Positions 55,396 to 64,000 of a stretch of 64,000 nucleotides of DNA are shown piece by piece. The translations under genes and the position numbers were made by a program. Where the stretch lies: the NCBI GenBank assembly GCA_030407085.1, contig CM059585.1:14191001-14255000 (forward strand), written 5' to 3'. The notes beneath the pieces are model-generated. The model did not search any database and was not told where the DNA came from. It saw only the letters and a list, made by a program, of their open reading frames with translations. How positions within the stretch are numbered: position 1 is the first letter of the stretch; the number at the start of each line of letters is the position of its first letter. Source of the DNA: Trichopria drosophilae (taxonomy: Eukaryota > Arthropoda > Insecta > Hymenoptera > Diapriidae).

Positions 55396-57960
55396 TTTAA
55401 TATGAATATTAAATGAAATTAAATTAAGTATAAATTCGTCTCAAGTCGGAAATGGTCATGTGATGCCAAAAAATAGTAAAACTGACATAAAAAGGAGACA
55501 TAAACTCATTATGTAAAAGATTTCAGAAATTATTCCAAAACCCAACTGAAGACATTAAAAAAATAGTAGCTCCAGCGAATCAGAGTGACATTTAGCATCG
55601 TTAATGAAGAAACAAAAATATGTTGGAATTTCCAAAATACATTTAATTTGATGAACTCTATTGAAATTCCTGAATATTCCGCAATGAACCCACAAGCGTT
55701 TTCGTCCCGTAATGAATCCTCCTTGAGCTCGTCGGAAAGTTCAGCAAAGAATTCCGTAATTTCAAGTAGTACCGGTATTTAAATAAAGTATCCGATACTC
55801 GTTGGTAAAAAGTTATCGACGTAGGATGTTGGCTGAATTCTGGAATATTCTTCGAATTCCTGGCACGCCGGTATGCGGCGGAGAATCCATTAATTCGAAG
55901 ATCTTTCTAATCGCACGTGATTCTTACCGATCGTATTTACAAATGTCCTACTGCACTTGATTTGCATTAAGTGCATTTTCATTTATAGTTAAAATTCGAA
56001 ATATTTAATATGAATTTGCTCATCCTTTTCAGATTTTTGTGCCTATTTTTGGTTTGGCGTTAGATTGTATTATGTCAATTAATTTTTACATGAGAATTGC
56101 TTTATTTTAACATTGAATACCCAAAATGGCGGCTTATTTAGACTTTTTCCAATATTCGAAGCTCGATAATCTAACCTCATTTCTAATTATAATTTATTTC
56201 TATAATGCAATTAATAATTTTGATATCACACTTTGCGTTTTGCTGAGTGAAAATACTGTTTGGTACAAGAATGTTTGGAGTCACATATTTTCAATTTGTA
56301 TTCAGATTTTCTATATTCAAAATGGCAAATTCAATATGTCGGACGAACAATATAATACAAAATATTGATTTCATCTCTATATATTATGCGATCTTGAGAT
56401 AACTAAACTCCGAACATGAAAAAAAATGTTTGTAAACAAGACATCACTTTGTTATTAAGTACTAACATTTTATACGTTTTTAAGCAATGAGAATGTAGTT
56501 TTTTAGGAATTTTAACTGCGCCATTTTAAAGAGCATCCTTGAAAATAGTTGATAAGTTTTTTTTCAATTTTCTTTCCCACTGATTTTGCAATGTTTTGCG
56601 ACAAGGAAAAATGCTAAACCATTTTTATTCCTAGCAATTTATGTTTTGTTGTTAGAAATTTCTCTGTAAAAAGCAAAAGCAAATATATGTTTTTACAAAA
56701 TTTAATTTTTGAAATAACCTAAATATTGGAATTTTTAAGAAAATTTGTTTTGCATTGTTAAAAAACATATAGAATTAAATAATTTAAAAGTGTTGTGTGC
56801 ATTTTAATAATTTAGACACAAAGGAGACTGAAATTTGCACTAGACACATGAGATTCTTGCACCGTTAAAAGTCTAAAAATGGCTACATCTGCTGTATACT
56901 ATTCTTGGGTTGATGGAGCGCAAATTAGAACAAAGGCATTGTGGACGTTTAAGGGAAACTTTATACAGCTTACATTTCTTTGCGTCCTTTAAATGATAAG
57001 ACAAAGTGTTGTTTTAAAATTCATGTTTACTACTGAATTAATTCTAAATACCGATCGATTAAAGTTTTATTGCTTTTCGTTTATACAAACATTCTTTTGT
57101 TCTTTTACTTTGAACATATGAAACCTTAAATGTACTAGAAAATTATGACAAAAATATTACTCAGTTGTGTCTGAGCTTTTAGTATAAAAATATTTCTTTA
57201 TTAATCCATGCACACAGGAGGTATTGTAAATGTAAACCTTATTCTAACAAATTCAAAAATTGTTAGCTTTTAATTGAATCTCAAACAAAAATGAAAAACT
57301 TTCTTTTTTTAAATGCATTTTTTATTTATAAAATGCTGGAAACATACATATATATGCTTGTTTAAATAATGCAAACCATTTCGCTCTAGTAAAACAATTT
57401 CAATTTCGCTCCAAATCACTGCCATTATAAATTTCTTGTTTTATTAATTCTGAAAATGTATGTCACTTTTTACTTGAAATCTTGTTTGCCTCCCTTGGAT
57501 AGAATAGCAAGTTCCATTTTACAATAATATTATCGCGACTTACGTTCTAGTCATAAGCTACATAAGCGCTTGTGTTGAAAACAATAACATCAATATTTTT
57601 TCCTTGCTGTTTTATTTTAATTTCTTCGCATTTGCTCCTGGAAAATTTTCATTAATATCAATTAGCCTGTCCATGATAATCTAAAATGCTAATATTTAAT
57701 AATTATTATTGTAGATCGTAGTCTAATATGGGTTTTTATATCGTATTATATATATTAGAATTCCGGTTTAGCAGGTTTTGAAAGACGTTCTGTCAAAAAT
57801 TCCCAAATCTTGCAACTCGTGTTTTAAATGCGATGGGTCTAACGAATGCAAGCTGAAACCTTCTTTAGTTATTTCGGATAAGATTGCGAATTCTAAACTG
57901 TTTTAAAAGACTTCGAATATAGTTGAACTATGTTTTTGCTTTTGACTTTATTTAATAGTA
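55396..57960. other. Intergenic stretch
   Basis: AT-rich, without recognisable genes. AAAATGGC-type words occur near 56122 and 56322. A 65-codon serine-rich frame at 55585-55782 has no domain and is not called. Confidence 0.4.
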
Positions 57961-57974
57961 TTTCTCATCAAAAG

Positions 57975-58265
57975 TGAGTGAAATGTGAATTCTCCCACGG
58001 GAGAAGAATGAAAATATTTTTCCTACTATGCGGGAAATAGCGTTTCCGCGTACTTGTACGGAAAATTTTTATTTCTCGCATACCATGAGGAAAACTCGGC
58101 ATTCGTCGAACACTTTCGTGTCGGAAATCGCATTTCCCGCACTTGTAACGATATATACCATTTCCTGATAGTATGCGGGAAATCCGTATTTCCCGCACTG
58201 TTTTTAATTACTGCATACGTTAAAAACAGCGTTTGAAATACAGTTTCCGGCATACTGTCAGCAAA
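57975..58265. repeat. GCGGGAAAT/ATTTCCCGC word cluster
   Basis: In about 290 bases the words TATGCGGGAAAT, ATTTCCCGCA, GTTTCCGC and GTACGGAAA recur on both strands, with a perfect-looking dyad (GCGGGAAATCCGTATTTCCCGC, in two halves) near 58165-58190. No coding frame is supported. Confidence 0.55.
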
Positions 58266-58445
58266 AAAGAGCACTATAGAGTGAAAATGAAATCACTCTA
58301 GTGGACGAAAGAAGTATCACTCCATGAAGAATGAAGTGTCACTGCACAAAGAAGTTATCACTAGTTAAATGTAAAAATTCACGCTTTGACTAGCGGGGCT
58401 CAATTTTCAAGTAATGTTGAGAGTGAAAGTCACTCTAACAGAGCT
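58266..58445. repeat. Short copy of the GAGTGAAA foldback family
   Basis: Words AGAGTGAAAATGAAATCACTC, ATCACTCCATGAAGAATGAAGTG and GGGGCTCAATTTTCAAG match the family at 13-14.5 kb. It directly follows the GCGGGAAAT cluster. Confidence 0.5.
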
Positions 58446-58642
58446 TGGTGTCGTCTCAATCCAAACATGCAGTAGCGCTACGTTGAGTTTAAACTTATTT
58501 GGTCTCAAATACAATTAATGAAAACTGGATAGGAAATCAGACGACACGAAAAGGAGAATCGCGATTGCAGACTTCTTTATTTTATTATTGTCGACGCTCT
58601 CATGGGCCCTTGCGGACAAGTTTGCGGCTTTACTTTTGGATT

Positions 58643-58657
58643 TGAGCGCCACCTGGT
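58643..58657 (-). promoter_or_regulatory. CTCF-like motif (CCAGGTGGCGCTC)
   Basis: The minus strand reads ACCAGGTGGCGCTC. The upstream plus-strand TACTTTTGGATTTGAGC repeats the context of the site at 26427. It lies 270 bases before the Tat TATA box, a plausible insulator position between Col4 and Tat. Confidence 0.35.
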
Positions 58658-58883
58658 ATCCGACAGAAGTAATTTATATTTATATTTTTTTTTATTGTTT
58701 AGTGGAATTTTTTTCAGATAAGTTTATATAACATAATGGTTAATCACGTCTAGCAAAAGCATTGGTAATTTCTATATTGAAGTCTGAAATTTAAAATATA
58801 AAAGAAGGCACCAAAAAGTGCAAAGTCACTATGACAGAACGGGAGACGCTTATCAATGCCCCTAAGCAGGTCTTTAATGACTC

Positions 58884-58953
58884 GGACGTCATCAGGCGTT
58901 TATAGTATGCTTAATTATAAAAGAAGGTGTGGACTCGAATCGACCAATCAGAC
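58884..58953 (+). promoter_or_regulatory. Tat: Tat core promoter (CRE-like word, TATA box, initiator)
   Basis: TATAAAAG at 58916-58923 is followed about 33 bases later by an initiator-like AATCAGACC (58947-58955). A CRE-like GGACGTCAT lies just upstream (58885-58893), and CCAAT at 58944 overlaps the start region. Transcription from about 58950 would give a 300-base 5' UTR with no ATG before the start codon at 59251, which supports the assignment. Confidence 0.5.
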
Positions 58954-59250
58954 CGGTTCGTTGGTAGACCGGCCTTCGTACCACCTCGTTTTAGTCGCCA
59001 TCGATATCGGGTTCCGCTTAGTGATCAAAAATCAACCGAACGCAGCCCCGGTACTTTCTGGACCTCCGTCCAACCTAAAGGAAAAATCGAGAAAGTGGCT
59101 ATCCGACCCCAGTGACTTTCTGAAACCCGACGAAACTTCGAGAAGTTCTTAGCTGACTGCCGGTTTCCACTCGTCGTCGCTTTTTTTGTCTGGGGTTTTT
59201 CTTCGAGAATCGATACTCGACGTGGAATTACGTCGGCTGGTCCTGTAGAG

Positions 59251-59401
59251 ATGCCGAGGAAAGCCTTGCTGTCGTCTCGAGAAAGCTGGAATGTCCACGC
59301 GTCTAACATCGCTAAGAGGACCCACAATCCGATCAGGTCTATCGTCGAAAACATCGTGGTTGACCCGAATCCGAATAAGCAATTGATCGCTTTGTCCATT
59401 G
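59251..59401 (+). CDS. Tat: Tyrosine aminotransferase, first coding exon (partial gene)
   Basis: The frame from ATG 59251 encodes MPRKALLSSRESWNVHAS, NIAKRTHNPIRSIVEN and VVDPNPNKQLIALSIG, then a GTAAGA donor in phase 1 after the first base of the last Gly codon. The segment WNVHAS.IAKRT.NPIRSIVEN...PNP.K..IALSIG is the conserved start of tyrosine aminotransferase, a PLP-dependent fold-type I enzyme that converts tyrosine to 4-hydroxyphenylpyruvate in tyrosine catabolism. In the family the next residues are DPT.FGN, encoded by exon 2; no such exon is visible up to 64000, so intron 1 exceeds 4.6 kb. The lysine that binds PLP lies in later exons. No other ATG is in frame between the preceding in-frame stop (near 59110) and 59251, which supports the start. 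It lies in tandem with Col4, about 7.2 kb downstream. Confidence 0.88.
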
Positions 59402-59716
59402 GTAAGATGAATTGGACATCAATAATTTTTCCGGCATTTTCATCGAAAAATCGCACATTTCCATTTTATCCCGAAAATCAGGGTTAAAAAAAAACTTGAA
59501 ATTGAATATTTTGAAGGAAGGACTAAAAAGTTGACAAATATGAATGCTTTGAGGGCATGGTATACATCCAAACCTTAATTTTTGTGACTATCAGGAAAAG
59601 TTCGGTAATTTTCCAAGTGCTTGAATTGTGTCCCAATCCCTGAACAACTTAAGGAATAAGTAAGAAATGTCATGATGTTTCTTATATTTTCAATGTTTGA
59701 ACGTTCGCAATGTTCA

Positions 59717-59910
59717 CTACTCTTTAAATGGCACTGAATGAGAATTCATTCTTTATGGAGTGAAAATTGAGTCACTTTAGTGAAATAGTGACTTATCACT
59801 CTCAACGAGTGAAAACTTAGTCTACATGGAAAATCTTCTCTCAAAGTGTGGCATTCGCTTCCACAAAAGTGGCTCAATTTTTACTGGACAAAGATAATTT
59901 TCACTCCAGA
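59717..59910. repeat. Dispersed copy of the GAGTGAAA foldback family
   Basis: It begins TACTCTTTAAATGG, continues GAATTCATTCTTTATGGAGTG and GTGAAAATTGAGTCACT, and ends TTTTCACTCCAG, matching the head of the copy at 24548 and the core of the array at 13 kb. Being almost full length on the outer words, it helps define the family's ends. Confidence 0.6.
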
Positions 59911-60719
59911 TTTTAAATTAACCCTTAGAAGCTACATTTATTTTTTCGTTGGCCCTTGTAACTAATGAAATGCCATGAAGCAAGGGGCTAAATTTGGGTC
60001 CCAATGACGCCTTTTAACTTAAAAGCATTTTAACTTAAATCCATTTTCCTGTTGATAGTGAAGCTCGATAATTAACAACTTGGGACATAATTAAAAAATG
60101 TCAAACAGTTAATGTCCATTCCAATCGATAAATGATGTATATTTATTTAGAATAAGATTTTAGTTCTGTTGCTACTTTTTTGCAATTTAAATTGTCGCTA
60201 AGTAGAAACTGGAGTAATGGCACTCGAGAAATGATTATTTCCAACAATCAAATTGAGACGAAGAAACTGAAACAAAAGAAAGGGGACATCGTTTTAAAGA
60301 TTTGATTACAGAATAATGAAATAGGATAAACTTAAACTTTGCAAATACACAACTTTAAAATAATGAATACGACTCTTGGGTTTCTCTTAAACGCACAATT
60401 AACTTCGCAATTAAGACCATTGTTAACTGTAAGAAAATGTAGAGAACTTTTCCATTCACTTACAGCGTCAGTGGGGTGCAATTGTAAAGTACGTAATTTA
60501 CGTAAATTATTTATTTATTTTCCGGTCGTATTGTCTTTATATGTATACAGAAATGCATTGTAGAAAAAAATTTTACTTCTACGATTTTCTCAAAATATTG
60601 TCAATCTTTAAATATCAACTCAATCTCAAAATAATTTCTTTTGGCTGACCAGTCATGACCTTTTTCACTTACATCCACCTGATATCGTTACCTGCTAAAG
60701 GTAAACAGACTCAATCACT

Positions 60720-60960
60720 AACCGTTTCAATACTTCAGTTATCCATTCATATACGTTTGAATACTTTTCAATACTTTATAATCGTTTGTATCTAGGATAT
60801 TCCCGCGAATTCGAAAAGTATCCGTTCCAATAATCATCTATCCAAAACGGTGTACAATATTAACGGACAACAAACGATTGAAAAGAATGTAAAGTGTTAA
60901 TTCAAAAGGATAGAAATTTTCTATCCGTTTGAATCCGTTCCCTTCCATTAAGGTTATGTA
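60720..60960. repeat. TATCCGTT/AACGGATA word patch
   Basis: Words AACCGTTT, TATCCATTC, CGTTTGAATAC, AAAGTATCCGTT, CTATCC, AACGGACAA and TCTATCCGTTTGAATCCGTT recur on both strands at irregular spacing. It has the same build as the other word clusters in this window, with a distinct word. Confidence 0.45.
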
Positions 60961-61599
60961 ATTGTTTCATATGCCAATATTTAAAATGTTTAAAGATGTG
61001 TCGGTAATACGCATTTTTGAAATAAAAACATTATTACGTAATAAGTATAAACGATTCTGATTTATTGCATGTTTTTGAATAAATGCAAATTCGTTCGTAA
61101 CGAAAAAAAATATAAGATCGTTGGAGACTTGATTTTATTAAGATGAAATCTTTTCTTTGTACTGCGAATTCTAAGGAGCATTATTTCGAATTAAAGTCCA
61201 TTATGTTTCGGAGTATGAATTCGGTCCAGTTTTGTACATTTCTGACTGTACGAGTAATTCGGAGAGCTTCACGAAATTTGTAATATTTTAAATTAACATT
61301 CGCACCTTGAGTGTCTTTCGACATTTAATTTTAAATGCGAGATATGCATTTTTCCTTTCGACGTAGTAAATCCATGAAAGAAATAAGTAGATTCGCCTTA
61401 TAAATTCTGCCACTCTGTACTCCAAGGCTTATTAATTTATATTGTTATTTTTTTAAAGCAAATATAGTGGTTCAAAACATTTTCAGAGCGTGTCTTACGA
61501 ACGTTGCGGCTTATTTAAGTGAAGATTCTTTGAATGTTCTCTAAATTTGGTTTCATGAAAATTATATCTCTGCTGTTTCTGACTGTATTTCTGAAGGGA

Positions 61600-62864
61600 T
61601 TTGATTTTTTTATAGAGTTACTTTGTAGTTTAACTCTTTAAGGACGAGACGGGAACTTTTTTAACGCCAACTTCAGTGCGATACTGGATAAGGTTATGAC
61701 CCAGAAAAAATCTGCACCCAATGTTTCTAACGTAAAAAATGCTCCACAGATTCTGTAAACAGAATTGGTCCAAAAACTCCTTTCAAAAAAGATACAGCTG
61801 TATTTTTCCAAAAACTCTCGAATTAAAAAAATTTTTTGTTTATAAATTGTCAATTTACACCCCGAAACTGCAACGGGGAGGATTCGGAATTGCAAAATAT
61901 CAAAATGTTTCAGCTTCCTGCCAGCTTCTGCGATTTTAAATTTTCGAAATCTGACTCCATATTTGTAATCAGTGACCGCAAGAACCCTATAGTAATCATT
62001 TTTAAGAAAATACATTAATATTTTAGTTATGCCATACGCCATTTTGGATCCGCTATTTGGAATTCTGAAAATCTGACCTCATATTAGCAATCAGCGACAT
62101 TAAAAACATAAATTTGCAGATGAGCAATTGCCGATTTCGAAACTTCAATCGATTGGCCAAAAATGAAATAATGTACCAATTTTGCACTTTGGGCTCCAGT
62201 TTTAAATCGCCATTTTGAAATTTTGAAATATCGCAGGTACCATTTTGGAGCTAAAACATTTTAAACGCAATGTTGATTGTTCACTTTCTCGTTCAAAGTT
62301 ACTTTCGTTTGATACTGAAAATGTAAACAAAAATAGTTCTTATGTATTTTATCTCGCTCTTTCAGAATGTACTAACGAAATTGCTGAAAAATGTATTTAC
62401 AGCCATTTGTACGAAAAGAAATGAAAATTGTTGATAATTTTGTTTTAGAAACGAATTTTTGTTTCATGTAGTAAGTAACCAAAGCAATGTTTCACCACAA
62501 AGTACCTCGAGAATACCTAAGCCTGAAAATGGCGTAAGGAATTGTTACAAATTTCAAGATGGAGATAAATTTGTTATTTTTATGACAGTGTGTATCTAAA
62601 TAATTTTTTTGGTCTCTGATCACTCAATCTGAAGTCAGATTGCAGAAATAGAAAATGGTGGATCCAATATAACGGTGGTTTGAAATTGTTTAAATGATTT
62701 TAAAACTTGTTTCTTGGCGGTTTTTTAGGTCGTGTTTATTTCATAAATATCGTACGCCATATTAGTTCAGCCATTTTAAATTTTGAAATCAGAGATCAGA
62801 TTCGTGTTCAGAGACCCACAAAATATTTAGTCTGTATTAAGATAACAAAGTTTAAAAGTGAAGG
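61600..62864. repeat. AAAATGGC/GCCATTTT-rich degenerate repeat region
   Basis: ACGCCATTTTGG, GCCATTTTGAAATTTTGAAAT, ACCATTTTGG, AAAATGGCG and CGCCATATTA recur every 60-200 bases on both strands, between phrases like ATCTGACCTCATATTAGCAATCAG. Similar phrases occur at 22.4, 40.6 and 56.1 kb, so this is a dispersed, decayed family. A 134-codon minus-strand frame (61638-62042) is carried by the repeat and has no domain. Confidence 0.45.
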
Positions 62865-62865
62865 G

Positions 62866-63593
62866 TAATATTAATATTTATACGACAAAATTCTTTCGTC
62901 ACTATTTTCGAGCCACCATCTTGGAATTTTTAAACATTGCTGGTTACTTATACGAATAAAAAATGTTAATTTCTGAAATAAAATTGTTAAACAATTTTTT
63001 TAAAAATGGCTGTAACCTTTAGATAATAAATTTTTTCAAATATATAAGAAATGGTTCTTAAAATATTGTTTATAATTCGAGCAATAGAAAAAATTAACTT
63101 TGGAAATAATTGAAAAAATGTCACATTACGAAATTTGTTGTTAAATTTTTATAAGTAATAATTACATTTCATTAATTACGGTTAATTGCAAATGTTAAAC
63201 GAGTAATATTAATATTTATACAAAATTCCTTCGTCACTATTTTCGAGCCGTCATCTTGGAATTTTTAAAAATACGTTTGAACATTCTTATGCTTAGATAT
63301 TACGAACGCCATATTATAAGGTATAACATTGCTGGTTACTTAGACGAATAAAAAAAGTTAATTTCTCAAATAAAATTGTTAAACAAATATTTTAAAAATG
63401 GCTGTAACATTTAGTCAATATATTTTTTCAAAATACATAAGAAATGGTTCTTAAAATATTATTTATAATTCGAGCAATAGAAAAAATTAACGTTGAAAAT
63501 AATTGAAAAAATGTCCCATTACGAAATTTGTTGTTAAATTTTTATAAGTAATAATTAAATTTCATTAATCACGGTTAATTTCAAATGTTAAAC
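62866..63593. repeat. Tandem duplication of about 335 bp
   Basis: Copies at 62866-63200 and 63204-63593 match over nearly all their length. Both start GTAATATTAATATTTATAC, contain TTCGTCACTATTTTCGAGCC, AACATTGCTGGTTACTTA and ATTCGAGCAATAGAAAAAATT, and end AAATGTTAAAC. The second holds about 57 extra bases (about 63271-63327) that include CGCCATATTA, a word of the neighbouring family; by parsimony it could be an insertion in copy 2 or a loss from copy 1. Confidence 0.8.
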
Positions 63594-64000
63594 ATACATC
63601 ATTAAACTTATGCTGATCTCAAAGAAATATCAAATTATAATTTGACACGTGTCTTGATATGGTGGAAATTAACATCGAAAATATTTGTCAAGTTTAAAAA
63701 ACATGATTATAAAATAAAAAACATTAAAGCCTGCATTTACATGTTTGTCACTTTAATTTCAATGAAGTGTTGCATATCAAATCGAAGAATACAAAAATTG
63801 AAAGGCACAAAATGACTTTCAGCGATAATAATTCATTATTCCGCCAAATTTACAAAAAATCGTCAAAAAATGTTGAAATATTTATTTTCATTAATTTTGT
63901 TTCCACAGTCAGAATATTAGAATTTTATTCGAAATGTGATGATAATTGAAGAAAATATTTGAATTTTAAGAACAACTTTACTGTTATGCTCCATTTTATT
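63594..64000 (+). other. Tat intron 1, window end
   Basis: AT-rich sequence with no exon. A 60-codon lysine-rich frame at 63767-63949 is not supported. Tat exon 2 must lie beyond. Confidence 0.45.

Larger units (their letters stand above)
59402..61600 (+). other. Tat intron 1, proximal part
   Basis: It begins with the exon 1 donor. It contains a copy of the GAGTGAAA foldback family (59717-59910) and a TATCCGTT word patch (60720-60960). Otherwise AT-rich, with no further Tat exon recognised. Confidence 0.5.

Noticed and set aside
59025..59456. 143-codon minus-strand frame opposite Tat exon 1
   Set aside because: The plus strand here encodes the conserved Tat N-terminus with a proper donor, so the antisense frame is a shadow.
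61638..62042. 134-codon minus-strand frame
   Set aside because: Lies in the AAAATGGC repeat region, with an overlapping frame on the other strand and no recognisable motif.
62046..62062. Possible Tat exon 2 (GATCCGCTATTTGG resembles DPLFG)
   Set aside because: It is part of the repeated AAAATGGC phrase, has no acceptor in the needed phase, and the following residues do not continue the aminotransferase sequence.

Overview
This window is animal nuclear DNA, most likely from an insect. It is AT-rich, intron-rich and full of repeats. Three protein-coding loci can be supported. (1) A complete type IV collagen chain gene lies on the + strand: 26 coding exons from 32881 to 52069, encoding 1942 residues by my splice model. 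(2) A first coding exon lies on the - strand at 31711-31806. It encodes a signal-peptide-like N-terminus and points away from the collagen gene across a GC-rich interval of about 1.07 kb. In Drosophila the two collagen IV genes (Col4a1/Cg25C and vkg) are divergent neighbours sharing a promoter region, so this exon is probably the start of the partner collagen IV chain; that is an inference from position. (3) The first coding exon of tyrosine aminotransferase (Tat) lies on the + strand at 59251-59401, behind a TATA-type promoter near 58916. The rest of Tat lies beyond the window.

Layout. Positions 1-31710 hold no recognisable coding exon. They probably form the long first intron of the minus-strand partner, and they carry several dense clusters of short motifs, tRNA-like relics, minisatellites and a purine/pyrimidine tract. 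Positions 31711-32900 are the divergent promoter and the two first exons. Positions 32901-42486 are Col4 introns 1 and 2, with a 124-bp tandem duplication, a 2.5-kb element with arms of about 500 bp in inverted orientation, and a solo-LTR-like element just upstream of exon 3. Positions 42487-52069 hold the body of the collagen gene: an acidic N-terminal domain, the 7S cysteines, an interrupted Gly-X-Y helix of about 1465 residues and the C-terminal NC1 domain. Intron 24 carries a nearly perfect 300-bp foldback insertion with hammerhead-ribozyme-like cores. Positions 52070-58880 are intergenic, and 58880-59401 hold the Tat promoter and first exon. From 59402 to the end is Tat intron 1 with diverged repeats and a tandem duplication.

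The collagen gene(s) would supply the basement-membrane network: chains trimerise through NC1, twist into a triple helix, and cross-link at both ends (7S cysteines and the NC1 Met-Lys sulfilimine bond). Tat is metabolic (tyrosine breakdown) and is not known to be linked to collagen; it is simply the next gene.

The most unusual feature of the non-coding DNA is that at least seven loci consist of one short word repeated densely, usually on both strands and at irregular spacing. Examples are GAGTGAAA/TTTCACTC, AAGTAAATATTT, AAAGATATCTT, AACCGTTTGG, GCGGGAAAT and TATCCGTT. I do not recognise these as a named repeat class. I see no certain new biological system; the best candidates are these word clusters and the foldback insertion in the collagen gene. 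All coordinates come from reading by eye, with no alignment or splice software.
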